From the NCBI GenBank assembly GCA_963573385.1, contig CAUYLG010065585.1, forward strand, positions 62,001-126,000: DNA of 64,000 bases, read 5' to 3'. This stretch comes from Cacajao melanocephalus (lineage: Eukaryota > Chordata > Mammalia > Primates > Pitheciidae). The translations under genes and the position numbers were made by a program. The notes beneath the pieces were generated by a model that worked only from the letters and a program-made list of their open reading frames with translations, did not search any database and was not told where the DNA came from. Positions 37,656-50,189 of this stretch are shown here, one piece after another. Every line of letters begins with the position of its first letter. The first letter of the stretch is position 1.

Positions 37656-39033
37656 TTCCGTTGTAGTAAGAACATTTACCTTGAGATCGCTTTTAACAAA
37701 TGTTTTAAAGTGCAATACAATATTGCTAACCAAAGGCACAGTGTCGTATGGCAGATCTCTAAACTTACCTTGCATAACTGAAACTTTATACCTATTAAAC
37801 ACAGCCGTCCATGTCCCCTCCGCAGTTCCTGGAAACCACCATTTGACTTCTGCTTCTGTGAGTTTGACTACATCCCTTAACTAAGCGGAATTGCATGGTG
37901 TTTATCCTTCTGTGACTGCTCCATTTCCTTTAGCATAATGTCCTCAAGGCTCTTCCATGTTGTAGCATATGGCAGGGCTTTCTTCTTTTTAAAGATTGAA
38001 TAACATTTCATTGTATTTATAGACCACATTTTGCTTACCCATTCATCTGTCCATGGACACTTAGGTTGTTTCTACCTCTTGGCTGTTGTGAATAATACTG
38101 CAGTGAACGTGGAAGTGTAGATATCTCTTTGAGATCCTGATTTCAATTTTTTTGGATAAATACCCATAAACAGAATTGCTGGATCATTTAGTAGTTTTAT
38201 TTCTGTTTTTTTTTGAGGCACCTTCATACTGTTTTCCATAGCAGCTGTACCTTTTTACATTCCCACCAGCAGTGCCCAAGGGCTCCAGTTTCTCCACATC
38301 CTCACTAATACTTGTCACTTTGGTTTTGATAATCATCATACCAGCAGGTGCAAGGTAATGTATCATTGTGTTTTATCTGCATTTCCCTAATTACTCGTGA
38401 TGTTGAGCATCTTTTCATATATTTGTTGGCATTTGTATGTCTTCTTTGGAGAAATGTTTCTATTTAAATCTTTTACCCATTTTCAATTGGATTATTTATT
38501 AACCATTTATTATTTGTGTATTATTCAGTTAACTATAGTAGTTAGATGTAGTTCTTTATACATTTTGAATATTACTCCCCTTATCAGATAAATGGTTTGC
38601 AAGTATTTTCCCCACTTTTGTAGGTTGCCCTTTCACTCCGCCGGTTGTTTCATTTCTGTGTGGAGGCGTTTCAGTTTGGTGTGGTTCGTTTTGTCTGGTT
38701 TTGCTTCTGTTGTCTAGAAATCATTGCAGAGACCAAGTCATGAAACATTTCCCTTATGTTTTCTTCTCGGAGTTTTAACATTTTAGATATTAAATTTAAA
38801 TCTTTAATTCATTTTGAGTTTCTTTTTGTGTATGGTATAAGATAAAGGTTCAATTTTATTCTTTTGCTTGTGAGTGTTCAACTTTCCCTGCACCATTTGT
38901 TAAAGCGATTATCTGTCCTCCATTGTGTATTCTTGACACCTTTATTGAAGATCAGTTGACTTTATATCCATAAGTTTATTTCTGAGCCCTTTATTTTGTT
39001 CCGTTGATCTCGTATGTCTGTCAGTACCATGCT

Positions 39034-39356
39034 AGGTTTTTGTTGTTGTTGTTACTTGCTTTTTGATTTTTTAGAGACAGGATTTGGGCTTTTGCCCAGG
39101 CTAGGCTGCAGTGGTGGGATCATAGCTCACTGCAGCCTCAAACTCCTGGACTTAAGCCATCCTTCCTCTTCAGCCTCCCGAGTAGCTAGGACTACAGGTG
39201 CTCATGACTACATCTGGCGAATTTTTTTGCTTTCTTTCTGTAGAGAACGGGTCTCTCTGTCTTCCCCATGCTGGTCTCAAACTTTGGGCTCAAGTGATTC
39301 TTCTGCCTCAGCCTCCCAAAGTGCTGGGATTCCAGGCATGAGCCACTGTGGCTGGC
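39034..39356 (-). mobile_element. Old Alu (J-like), minus strand, with target-site duplication
   Basis: T-rich/(GTT)n tail, 'tcatagctcactgcagcctc', 'ctcctggacttaagccatcc', end 'gagccactgtggctggc'. TACCATGCT is duplicated exactly at 39025-39033 and 39357-39365. Removing the insert restores the L1 reading. Confidence 0.94.
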
Positions 39357-39502
39357 TACCATGCTGTTTTAATTACTATAGCTTTGCAATACATTTTGTA
39401 ATCAAGAAGTGGATGTCTCTAGGTTTATTTTTGTTTTTCAAGATTGTTTTGGCTATTCTGGGTTCATAATGGTTCCATATTAATTTTAAGGTTTTTATTT
39501 AA

Positions 39503-39508
<6 letters not shown>

Positions 39509-39533
<25 letters not shown>
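39509..39533 (+). repeat. A25 homopolymer inside the L1
   Basis: An uninterrupted A25 run stands where the L1 normally carries some 60 bases of ordinary sequence, so it accompanies a small deletion in the host L1. Confidence 0.92.
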
Positions 39534-39754
39534 GCTGCTGTTTAGATGGAGATTACATCCATGGATTGCTTTGGGTAGTATAGCTATTTTAACTACTAAT
39601 TTTTTCAATCCATGAATATGAGATGTCCTTGTATTCATTTGTATCTTTAATTTTGTTCATCAATATTTTGTGGTTTTCAATGTGCAAGTCTTTCACTTCC
39701 TTGGTTAAGTTTGTTCCTTAGTATTTTTGATGCTATTATAAGTGAAATTGTTGG

Positions 39755-39992
39755 TTTTTTAAAATATATATATTTCTTATTGTACTTTAGGTTCTTGGAT
39801 ACATGTGCAGATCATGCAGGATTGTTGCATAGGTACATGCATGGCAATGTGGTTTGCTGCCTCCATCCCCCCGTCACCTGTATCTGGCATTTCTCCCCAT
39901 GTTATCCCTCCCCAACCTCCCTACCCCCTGCTGTCCATCCCCTAGTGCCTCCCAACAGACCTCAGTGTGTGATGCTCCCCTTCCTGTGTTCT
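39755..39992 (-). mobile_element. Short L1 3' end inserted in the older L1, minus strand
   Basis: 'ttattgtactttaggttctt', 'gttgcataggtacatgcatg', 'gtgtgatgctccccttcctg' are the reverse complement of a primate-lineage L1 3' UTR. The older L1 resumes with 'cttaatttatttttctgata'. 5'-truncated to about 230 bp. Confidence 0.88.
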
Positions 39993-41410
39993 TAATTTAT
40001 TTTTCTGATACTTCATTGTTAGTGTTTAGAAGTGTAACTAATTTTTGTATGTTGTATCCTGTAACTTTGCTGATATTTGTTTAGCAGTTCTAAAAGCTTG
40101 TGGAGTCTTTAATGTTTTCTGGATATAAGATCATGACATCTGCAGAAATAATTTTACTTCTTTTCTGATTTGGGTGCCTTTTATTTGTTCGCTTTTCCCC
40201 CTAATTGCTCTGGTTGGGACTTACACTACTGTGTTGAATAGAAGTGGCAAGAGTAGTCACCCTTGCTTCATTCCTGATATTAGAGGAAAAGCCTTCAGTT
40301 TTTTACCATGGAGTGTGATATTAGCGGTGGGCTTTTCAGATATGGCTTTTATTATATCAAGGCAATTTCTTCCCATTCCTGGCTTGTTGAGAGTTTTTAT
40401 TATGAAAAGGTGTTGAATTTTGTCATAGACTTTTGCTGCATCAGTGTAGGTGATCCTGTGATTTTGCCTTTTATTTTGTTGATGTGGTATAGCCATATTG
40501 ATTGGTTGGAATGCAAGGAAGAGATAAATCTCACTTGGTTATGGTGTATACTCATTTTAATGTGTTGTGGAATTTGATTTTCTATATTTTGTTGGCGATT
40601 TTTGCATCTATATTCATCAGGGTTATTAGCCTGGAGTTTTATTTATTTATTTTTTAATAAGATCCTTGTCTAGCTTTGGTATTAGGGTAATGCAGGCCTC
40701 CTAAAATTTATTTAGAAGTGTTCCCTCCTCTTCGGTTTTTTGGAAGAGCTGAGAAGGATTGAAATTAATTCTTTAAATGTTTGATAGAATTCACCAGTGA
40801 AGCCATCTGGTCCTGGAATTTCCTTTGCTGGGAAATTTTTCATTACTAATTCAATCATCTTACCAGTTGTGATTCTGTTCAGGTTTTCTCTTTCTTCATG
40901 ATTCAGTCTTGGTAGATTCTATGTTCTTTTAGGATTTATCTATTTCTTCTAGGTTATTCAATTTGTTGGTGTATAATGGTCATAGTCATCTCCTAATGAT
41001 TTTTAAAATTTCTGTACCATTGATTGTAATGTCTACTTTTTCATTTCTGAGTTTATTTATTTGAGTCGTCTTTCCTTCTTCCTTTTTAGTCCCAGTAAAG
41101 GCTTGTCAATTTTATCTTTTCCAAAATTTTAGCTGTTTTTTAAATTGTTTTTCTCTTCTCTATTTCATTTGTTTTTGCTCTAATCTATTATTTTCTTCCT
41201 TCTGCTAACATTGAGCATACTTTTATTTTTATTTTTTCTCATTCCTCAAGGTGTAGAGATAGGTTGTTTATTGGAGGTTTTCTTTTCTATTACAGGTGTT
41301 TAGTGCCACAAACTTCTCTCAGTACTGCTTTCCTACATCCACAGGTTTTGGTATGTTGTTTTTTTGCTTGTCTGAAGATATTTTTCAAATTTCCTTTTGA
41401 TTTCTTTTTG

Positions 41411-41889
41411 AAACACAATTTTGGATTCAGGCGATACATATGGAGGTTTGTCACCTGGCTGTATTTATTATATGATGCTGGGGTTTGGGCTTCTATTGAA
41501 CCCATAACCCAAATAGTGAACATAGTACCCAAGGGGTAGATTTTCAGACCTTTCCCCCTGACCTCCCTCTTTTGGAGTCCTCAGTGTCTCTTGTTTCCAT
41601 GTTTGTCTGTGTGTAGCTATTATTTAGCTCCCACTTTTAAGTGAAAACATGCGGTATTTGATTTTCAGTTTCTCTGTTAATTCACTGAGCATAGTGGCCT
41701 CCAGCCACATCTGTATTGCAGCAAAGGACGTATTTCGTTCTTTGCTGTGGCTGCATAGTATTCCCTGGTATATATATAGACCACATTTTCTTTATCCAGT
41801 CCACTGTGGATGGGCATCCAGGTTGATTTCGTAACTTTTCTCTTGTGAATAGTGCTTCAATAACAAGGTAAGTACAAGTGTCTTTGATA
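41411..41889 (-). mobile_element. L1 3' end (L1P/L1MA type) at an inversion joint, minus strand
   Basis: Antisense L1 3' UTR and ORF2 end: 'aacccaaatagtgaacatag', 'aagtgaaaacatgcggtatt', 'ggcctccagccacatctgta', 'cagtccactgtggatgggca'. It is a second copy of a region already present at the 3' end of the long L1, so it belongs to another insertion or a recombination. Confidence 0.85.
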
Positions 41890-42427
41890 GACAAAATCAA
41901 CATTAAGGCAAACACTGCCATAAGACAAGGGCATTCTAGAATAAAAGGGTTGATTCAACAGGAAGATGCAGCAGTTATCAGTGTATACATACCCAACATC
42001 ACAGCACCTAAATATAAAGCAAACACGGACTCAAGGGAGAAAAAGGCAGCAACACAGTGACAGTAGAAGAGTTCAGTCCCCCACTTTCAAGAACGGATCA
42101 CATCTAGACAGCATGAAGAAGGAAGTCAGTGGACCTGACAACACCGTGGACCAAATGTTCCTCGCAGATCCACACGGAACATCCCACCCAACAGTGGCAG
42201 AGCATACATTTTTCTCAGTGCAGACAGAACATTTTCCAGGAGAGATCACACACTGGGTCACAAAGCAAGTCTTACAAAATATAAAAAGACTGAAATTGTA
42301 CCAAGTATCTTCTCCAACCCAAGGGAATAAAACTAAAAATCAGTTGTACAGGAAAACTGGAAAATTCTCAAATCTGTTTCAATTAAGCAGCACACTCCTG
42401 GACAGCCACTGGGTCAGTCTCATCCTG
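41890..42427 (+). mobile_element. Inverted 5' segment of the long L1 (twin-priming product)
   Basis: Sense ORF2 sequence: 'ttgattcaacaggaagatgc', 'agttcagtcccccactttca', 'agagcatacatttttctcag', 'gggtcacaaagcaagtctta', ending 'cacactcctggacagccact' and GGGTCA. In L1 the next bases downstream are those whose reverse complement ends the antisense part at 41410. The two parts therefore abut in L1 coordinates but lie in opposite orientations, the signature of L1 5' inversion. Confidence 0.82.
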
Positions 42428-42709
42428 GTGGTGGTAGCTTTGGTCACAGTGGTCAGGTGGTGTCTGCCAGGCTGCTCCACTATAAAGTTTTCCTCTGTGT
42501 TTAATGAATGTCTGTGGGAGGTGCTTTGAGACTAAGTAAATGTCCTGTCTCATGGTCCTTTCACTCACAAATCCTGTGATGATTCTTACCTTCAATGATT
42601 ATGTGTTTGCCAAACGGTGATTTTTCTATTCCCATAATTCCTCCTACATTCATTTGTGGAAATGCTGCTGTAGGAAGCAGATGTCTCTTTTCCCCTCTTT
42701 GCTTAGTAA

Positions 42710-43384
<675 letters not shown>

Positions 43385-43470
43385 ATTACTATCATTATTT
43401 ATTTTGTGGCTGAAATTATTCCAGACTTACTTTTAAAGAGAAGGTCTCCTTGCATTTCCATCCAATTAAG

Positions 43471-45204
43471 AGAAAGGACTGCAGTTTTGTTTTGTTTTGT
43501 TTTGGAGAATACTGTGTGATGAGATCCCTATGCATGTTCTTTATTTGCTGTGGTAATTTTGAATTAGCATTATAAACCCTGGAGTTGGAATGCAGAAGCC
43601 CCTCTTTGCCACGCCTAGTGCTTTGCCTGCTCTGCCTTCCTCCTCTGGTGGTTACCTGGCCGGCCCCTGACCTTTCCTAATCACTCCTGCTGGAGAGAAG
43701 CTGCAAGTGGGGGAAAATATTTTCTTCTCCGCACTCTTCCTCTTCCCTTTCTGGGTCTGTTGCCCTGCATACAATGGAAAGAAATATGGTGGATGCATTG
43801 AGATTGGCAGCACACTTCAACTCCTGCTGTGATCTTACATGAGAGTGAGAAATACTTCATTACTGATCATGAGTCTAGATGTGTGCCCTTGTCATTAGCC
43901 CTCTCCTCATATGCTTACCCACAAGGATCCAGGACTACAAATACTCTATCCTATGTTGGGGAGCAGCTGTCCTTATGATGCATCTTTAAATAATTGTCAA
44001 TGTCCATTATAGACCATTTACTGTAAATCTCTGGAGAACTGATTTTTCCCTTTTGTAAGAATTTGCTTTATGTTTGCTATTTGTTTAAGTTCTCAAAGGC
44101 AAAAAAGAAGAATGAGCAGTGTTTTCCTGTGTGGTGCCACGTGGTGGGAGGAGGAAGCCTGTTTTTTGCAGGTGTGTGCAGCACTCTTGCCTCATCACCG
44201 ACTGTGTCAGGAAAGGGAGAGGGACCCCAGATGCTTGCTGCGAGCAGTCGAGAAACCTGTAGCCATTAAGACTGAATCCAAGGTTGAGGGTTCAGATACA
44301 CTCATGTGAAAAGTGACCGACCGATGGCGCAGGGCGTACAGGAACCCCTAGGGTTCAGATCCCAGTGTTGAGCTGCTCTGTCCATCTTGGCAGGTCCCAC
44401 GGTGCTCAGGAGGTCACGGCGCTCATGGAGGTCTCATTGGCCTTGTGGCTCTGACTTTAAAGGCTCCACTGCCCCTTCAGGTCTTCTGATGGGCATGAGG
44501 AAGGGAGGAGTGTGCAGGAATGAAGCCACTTCTCTCTTGCTAACATCTGGTGGTCTCTGATGACTCATTCAGTTCAGGACACTGTCTATAGTGGGAGCTC
44601 ATCTTTCTTGTTAATTCATTGTACAGAGTGGCCACAAACTCTCTCTGTGTGAGATTGTGTTTTACTGGCAGTTGAAGGTCTAAAAATAGCCATCAAGGAC
44701 TGTTATGGTGACTTCTGTTCCTTCAGTGTGGAAGACAATGTCTAGAAGAACCTGAGTGATGAGATGGTGGCTGAGGAGGAAGGCCATACGCAGGTGCCTG
44801 CTGCTGTCCAGAGCTGTGCGGGCCACCCAGTGCATGCGCCCTCTACCGTGGAAGGCTTTTCTTCCCTCCTGGGGTTGGTGGTGTGTTGTTCATCATCTGG
44901 TATTTCCAGGTGGGACCCCAGGCTGGTGACTCGTTACTTCCCCCCTTCTTCCCTCCCCAGCTACCATCTCCTTATCTCCCATCTCTCTTCCTCCACAGAC
45001 ATTTCATGAGCATTTCCTGTGCCCCAGGTGGAGGTGCTGGGGGTCAGGAATGGTGTCCTGAGTCCCATGAGCCCCCATGAGGGGACCGTGAGACCCAGAG
45101 AGTCACAGAGGCTGGTGCATGCAGTATCAGAGGGAATTCTGCTTATGGGGTGGGGGCACCAAGGGAGGACGTGGGGTGGGAGTTGGGGTTGGGCATCTTG
45201 CCTG
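43471..45204. other. About 1.7 kb of unique sequence
   Basis: No repeat recognised. An E-box (CAGTTG, 44670-44675) and a MEF2-type site (CTAAAAATAG, 44680-44689) lie close together, but such sites are expected several times by chance in 64 kb. No exon can be supported. Confidence 0.4.
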
Positions 45205-45335
45205 GTAGAGGCTGGAGATGAGACCGCAACATGATACTCCTCTGAGCCTCAGTCCCCGGATTTGCAAAGTGGGGAATTGTTGTGAGAACCGCGAGTGCAC
45301 ATTGCCCAGCACGTAGGTTTTCTGCAAGCGTTAAT
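45205..45335 (+). mobile_element. MIR SINE fragment, plus strand
   Basis: 'ctctgagcctcagtccccgg', 'tttgcaaagtggggaattgt', 'gtgcacattgcccagcacgt' in MIR sense order. Confidence 0.65.
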
Positions 45336-45719
45336 TCTGCGTTCTCTGGCTGGAGAGTAGCTAATGCACATATTTCATGCCAGACTCCCCACGGCTGAAG
45401 TGTTCCAGGAAGTTCAAATGAATCCTCTGACAAGGAGTTCTTCATTGGTTTTTATGACTCACGAAACGCTGGAGGCTTCATGCCTGGGCTGCCCGGCACA
45501 TGACTGCCGGGTGTGAAAAGCAAAGGTTGCCGAGTCCTCTCACCAGCTCATCACAGACCTCAGATCGGGTGGCCCTGCTATCAACTTGGGTCCCCAGGTG
45601 GCCCTTGTATGCACAGTGGATCAGCCCTGTCGACCCCATGCTGTGCTCACGCCGCTGGTGTTACACACCCTGGTGGCCTGCCTGCCAGTCGCTGCTTACA
45701 CCTGCATGTGTTGTTTGGC
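45336..45719. other. Unique sequence, nothing recognised
   Basis: About 380 bases without repeat or coding signal. Frames of 87-103 codons (45500-45811) lack domains. Confidence 0.4.
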
Positions 45720-45900
45720 AGTGGAGGCAGCGGTTTCGCCACCATCTGCTCTGTGACTATCCGATTTGGGGACTGAGTTGCAGTGGGATTGAAGGAGGCT
45801 TTCCCACTTGATCTTGGACAAGTTTTCTGATCCCTACAATGAGGAATAAAGCTCACACCTCACAGAATTATCTTGAGGACTTGGCAGGAGACCCTCCACC
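45720..45900 (+). mobile_element. MIR SINE fragment, plus strand
   Basis: 'ttgatcttggacaagttttc', 'tgatccctacaatgaggaat' and 'ttatcttgaggacttggc' follow MIR order. Confidence 0.6.
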
Positions 45901-46724
45901 AAACCTCACTCAGTGCCTGCCCTGTGGGACACAGGCACTCAGCAAGGCTGCTCAGAGATCCGCTTTCATTTCCCGCCTCAAGGAAACCCCAGGGTTTGGT
46001 GTTGGGACAGGGGTCCCTGTGAGCCTCCCCCTTCAACTGCATATGAGTTTCAAAGACTGACAAGCAAATGGGAGGGATACATAATTAGGAAACCTTCTAT
46101 CCACTTCCTTGGTTGCCAGGGAAGTAATTTGGTGGTCTCGGAGGGAGGTCCCGTAGCATTTGTCTTCGTGCTTGATGAGAGGTTGGTAGAACGCATCGTT
46201 GTGGGCTGGCTCTTCCCACAAGTGTGCCTTCCACAGGCCTCAGGTGAAAGAACAGGAACCCAGGCACAGTAGCAGTAACCTTCCAGCGCTCCCCTTCCTC
46301 CGCCAATGAGTAAGGCTGGTTGCAGCTCACTGATTTTCCACTTAGGCCAGGAAGGGAGCATTTATTATTTCTTTAAGTCAGATCACATGATTCTCCCTGC
46401 CAAAAGTTTCAGGAGCCCTCATGCCGTAGGACCAACTCTGGGGCCGAAGTCCTCACCCATGGTCTTTAGTTCTGGCCCTTCCCTCAGGTGGTCCTGTGAT
46501 CATGGGGGTTTGCTGTACCTATATGGGTCTCTGTTTCCCTGTCTATACAGTGAGAGAGTCCTCTAGCTTTGAGATTAAAGGGATGGGACCAGTTCCATCA
46601 TTGTGGGGAGTCGGATGTGGCTGTGGGGCTCTAGGGTGGTCTGTGCTTGGGTTTACACTGTAACCACCCCTGCAGGGCTACCTTCCTTCTACCTCAGCTT
46701 CTCATGTTTTTCCTTTTGGTAAAC
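45901..46724. other. Unique sequence, nothing recognised
   Basis: A 119-codon plus frame (45913-46272) overlaps minus-strand frames, none with domains. Confidence 0.45.
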
Positions 46725-46850
46725 ATTTCTGCTGTGTTCCAGGCACCCAGTTATAAAGATTAATGACACCTGATTCCTGCCTTGGAAGAGCGTACAGATG
46801 AACTGGTTGGAGCTGGGAGTAGGGGAGCAGGGGATGGGTGACAGGAAGCA
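46725..46850 (-). mobile_element. L2 LINE 3' end fragment, minus strand
   Basis: 'aaacatttctgctgtgttcc', 'gattcctgccttggaagagc', 'gtacagatgaactggttgga' resemble the antisense L2 3' end. Confidence 0.55.
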
Positions 46851-47224
46851 AGTGAGTGCGTCCCTGGGCCTGCTGTTCACACAGGAGAGGGGGTCCTTGG
46901 CTCAGGGGCACACTTCGTTCACACTGGACCCCGAGTTGAAGGCTTCAGATCGATGAAAACCCTGTCCCTCCATACCCGAGCTGCAGCTCCCGACCTTTCG
47001 ATGGAGCTCGTGGTCTCCACTTCATGGACAGCTGCAGGGATTAGATGAGCCCAGACTTGCTCTAACGCTCCTGGCCCAGCACCTGGCATAGGGCTGTTGC
47101 CCAGAAATGTTGCCCCCACCAGTGACTTTCCTACCCTTCCTCCCAAGAGGCAGGCTCTTAAAGAGTTAGTGTTTGTTTCTTCCAGAGCTTCCAGTAAGAT
47201 TGTCTTTATCCCATGTATTACCCT
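46851..47224. other. Unique sequence, nothing recognised
   Basis: About 370 bases with no recognised feature. 47040-47110 may be a small MIR/L2 tail ('cacctggcatagggctgttg'). Confidence 0.4.
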
Positions 47225-47400
47225 GTAGAAGGAAAGGTCATTGTCATCATTGTCATTATCCTCTTTATGACAGCTGATTGGACACTTTACATATGCCAGG
47301 CGCTGTCCTCACAGCAGCCTTGTGAAGGCACAGCGGTTGGCTGCCTTGTCTTGTAGACAAGGAGTTAGGCTTCTCAGGGACCCGCAGCTGTTAGCGCAGA
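47225..47400 (-). mobile_element. MIR SINE relic, minus strand
   Basis: 'ctttacatatgccaggcgct', 'cacagcagccttgtgaaggc' and 'tcttgtagacaaggagttag' are in antisense MIR order. Confidence 0.6.
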
Positions 47401-48287
47401 GCTGGCATGGACAAATCAATGCTGTCCATCTCCAAAGATGGCATTTCCAGGAGAGGACTTTAGAGAGTCTGCCTATCAGAGGGGCTTCTGGCCAGCCCAG
47501 CTTGCGCTGGGCCATTTGCGAAGATGCGGCTGGCACAGCTAATGCTGTGCATGCGTCCTCATTTGAGTTCTGGCTGGGGCATGATGGCTTTGACTGGACC
47601 CTGCATTGCTGGCAGCATGTGGCCTGGCCCTTGGTGGCCCTGTATTTTCTGACCTCACCCCCCACTCTGCCCCTACCTCCGCTGGGTAATGGAAAGTGGT
47701 GTGTGCCCTGGAGTCTGTCCGGAGTCTGAGCTGGCTTTCTGCTAAGGGTGGTGGTAGCGCCAGCCGGCCCAGGCTCACATCCCACGTCTGCTGTAAAGAA
47801 TGCTGCAGCACACCGGAACTCGGTGCTGGCGCCCAGCCCCTCTGAGGACCAGCTGGGCGTGGTTGTCCTTGTTGTTGTCCGTGTCGTCCTTCAGCAGAGG
47901 CTGTGTCTGCTCTCAAACAGCCTGCACAGAAGCAGGCAGAGCTGAGCCATGGCCGCTGGGGCCATCCAGCCCACTCTTGTCCCTTTCTTCATGCGTGATG
48001 TGTTTTCTTCCCTGTATCCCAAGGCAGTCGCTCATTTTCTTCTTCATCCTCTCAGCCTCTCCTCTGGCCCTGGGGTACCCACCTTTCACCCCACAGGCTG
48101 CCATGCCAGGTTCTCTGGTGCCAGCAGGGCCTCCATAGAGAACGACTTGCGTGCCCTTCACATTCGGGCTCTTATTGCAGCTGGGCTATTCTTAGCACAC
48201 TGAAATGTGAGCCGTCCCCTGTACACTGGAGGTGGATTGACTGAGCTTCTGCGTGCGTGTTTCTGAAAGGGGCCTCCGCCGAGGAGC

Positions 48288-48326
48288 ATGTGTGTGCGTG
48301 TGCGTGTGTGCGTGCGCGTGTGTGCT
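48288..48326. repeat. Alternating TG/CG run, Z-DNA candidate
   Basis: About 39 bases of almost strict purine-pyrimidine alternation with CG steps inside (TGTGTGCGTG..GCGCGTGTG). CG-containing alternation is the most favourable type for Z-DNA. Confidence 0.85.
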
Positions 48327-48376
48327 GTGGGAGGAGGCACGGCACGGGCGGGTGACCATACGCCCTGGAGTCTGGG

Positions 48377-48392
48377 GAGCTATATTTAGCTC
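48377..48392. promoter_or_regulatory. MEF2/TATA-like element in a small palindrome
   Basis: GAGCTATATTTAGCTC has perfect 6-base inverted arms around TATT. Its centre CTATATTTAG fits the MEF2 consensus YTAWWWWTAR and is also TATA-like. About four such MEF2 matches are expected by chance in 64 kb, so function is unproven. Confidence 0.25.
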
Positions 48393-48579
48393 TTCCAACA
48401 TGCCCTGCTGTGAGGCTGTGCCGGGAGAGGCTGGCGGGGCCCAGGCGGGGCTAGGCTAGAATCTCTGGAGAGCTGCAGGTCTCCCTTCCAGGACACGGCA
48501 CAGACAGCCAGTCACAGAAGAGCTTCCACAGAAAGGAACAAGAGCAGTTTATTGTGGGTGCCACAGGAACCTTTCTAGG

Positions 48580-48740
48580 CTTTTTCTGTACACATTTCTA
48601 TTTCTCAGAACAAGCCTACAGAATAAGTAATATTTCTCCCATTTTATAGATGAAGAAAAGTTGAGGCCCAGAGAAGGACATAATGTGCCCAGGTTGGTTG
48701 CTTGTGGAGTTAAGATACGAACCCAGATCTTAGTTTACAT
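48580..48740 (-). mobile_element. MIR SINE, well preserved, minus strand
   Basis: 'ttctcccattttatagatga', 'gttgaggcccagagaaggac', 'gtggagttaagatacgaacc' and 'cagatcttag' are collinear with antisense MIR. Confidence 0.8.
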
Positions 48741-49854
48741 ATTAGGATGAAGGACCAATCACTAACATTTATAATTTAGAGCAATGATAAAATGTGGGGC
48801 AATTCTAATTTAGAAAAGGGGTAGAGGGTCATTGAAGAATAAACTCAGGTCCTTTTCTTCATGCTAGAGTATTTAGAAAGCGCAAGATGACGGCACTTTC
48901 TTGGATGCAGCAGGGCCCATGTCCACCAAAGCACAACGCTTGTGAGACGGGCGTCCAGGAACGCTTGGGGAAACGTTTTCTGGGAAACATCGCAGAAGTC
49001 CTCCCAGGCTGCGGACAGCAGGCGCTCCTCTTGGAACCTCGTGCCTTTTAGCCAGCATGACAGAAGCTGCTGGAGATGGGGGAAAGGGGCAAGGAAAGGG
49101 AGGGAGTCTCGGGCGGAGGCCCGTTGGCCTGCCCGCCCTGTCCATCCAGCTCTCTTTCCTGCTACAAAGCCCGAGCTACGGCCACACTGGGCTCCTGGCC
49201 TTTCCTCGCCAAGAAGGCTTTGTTGACCTGTCTCACAGAGGACAAAATAGGGTTCATGGCCCTCGACGAAGGCCCCGGAGAACACGCGGAGCATCCAACT
49301 TCCTGGGAAGAGTTCTCATGCACCATGGAGTGGGCCAAGCTCAACCCGAGAACGGCCAGCACTTAGCACAGTGCTAGCGCAGGGTGGGGGTGCCAGTCTC
49401 CTTGGGCAGGACCCCCCAGCTCTTATCCCAGTGTTCTTCAGGGAACACTAGGGACTCCGTGTCACAGGAGTCCCATCACCCCATCTAGATCCAGCCCCAC
49501 ATTGAAAAAGAGTCGCCGGATTCCTTTTTCTTCTGGTTGAAATTTCATTATTTTGAGAAGGACAGCTGATTTATGGAAAGCCAGTGCTGCTAGAATATTA
49601 ACTAACTTCAAATTGTGGTCTTGGTAATAACTGCTTTTCATTTTTCTTAGTGAAATAGAATGGTATTGACTCAGAACAACCATTTGGTGAAAAGATGAAT
49701 AAAAGGAATGTAATTGATCTGGGACTTGGCCGCCTCCAGGCTGAGCTGGGCGTATCCTTCTTGGACACTGTGGGTTTCACCTCCCTCGAGACCTGAGCAG
49801 CCACTGTCATCGTCCTTAGAACGTACAGTGTTCTCTGAGCACAAGCAAAGAGTT
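48741..49854. other. Unique sequence containing a CpG-enriched stretch
   Basis: 48930-49360 has about 22 CpG by my count in roughly 430 bases, against near absence elsewhere. Open frames cover it on both strands: 49076-49366 (+) includes LTCLTEDKIGFMALDEGPGE, and 48845-49294 (-) is 149 codons. I recognise neither. 49480-49735 is AT-rich with a RUNX-type TGTGGT. Confidence 0.4.
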
Positions 49855-49856
49855 GA

Positions 49857-50168
<312 letters not shown>

Positions 50169-50189
50169 GACTTGGGTTTGTTAAACCTA

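Larger units (their letters stand above)
37660..41410 (-). mobile_element. Long L1 (L1MA/MB type) 3' part, minus strand
   Basis: Antisense L1 is collinear for about 3.2 kb of its own sequence: 3' UTR ('ggaaaccaccatttgacttc', 'gtcctcaaggctcttccatg'), ORF2 C-terminus, then the reverse-transcriptase region ('gtggagtctttaatgttttc', 'agagtttttattatgaaaag', 'gccatctggtcctggaattt'), up to 'ccttttgatttctttttg'. Coding is destroyed by many stops. An old Alu, another L1 3' end and an A25 run interrupt it. Confidence 0.92.
47401..48579. other. GC-rich unique sequence with TGCG run and TATA/MEF2-like palindrome
   Basis: No repeat family seen. Frames of up to 158 codons on the minus strand (47309-47785) reflect GC-rich composition. 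Two local features are listed separately at 48288 and 48377. Confidence 0.4.

Noticed and set aside
44670..44689. E-box plus MEF2 site as a muscle enhancer
   Set aside because: A MEF2 consensus match is expected about four times by chance in 64 kb, and E-boxes are very common. No other support.
47309..47785. 158-codon minus-strand frame
   Set aside because: GC-rich sequence lowers stop frequency, overlapping frames are open on the other strand, and part lies in a MIR.
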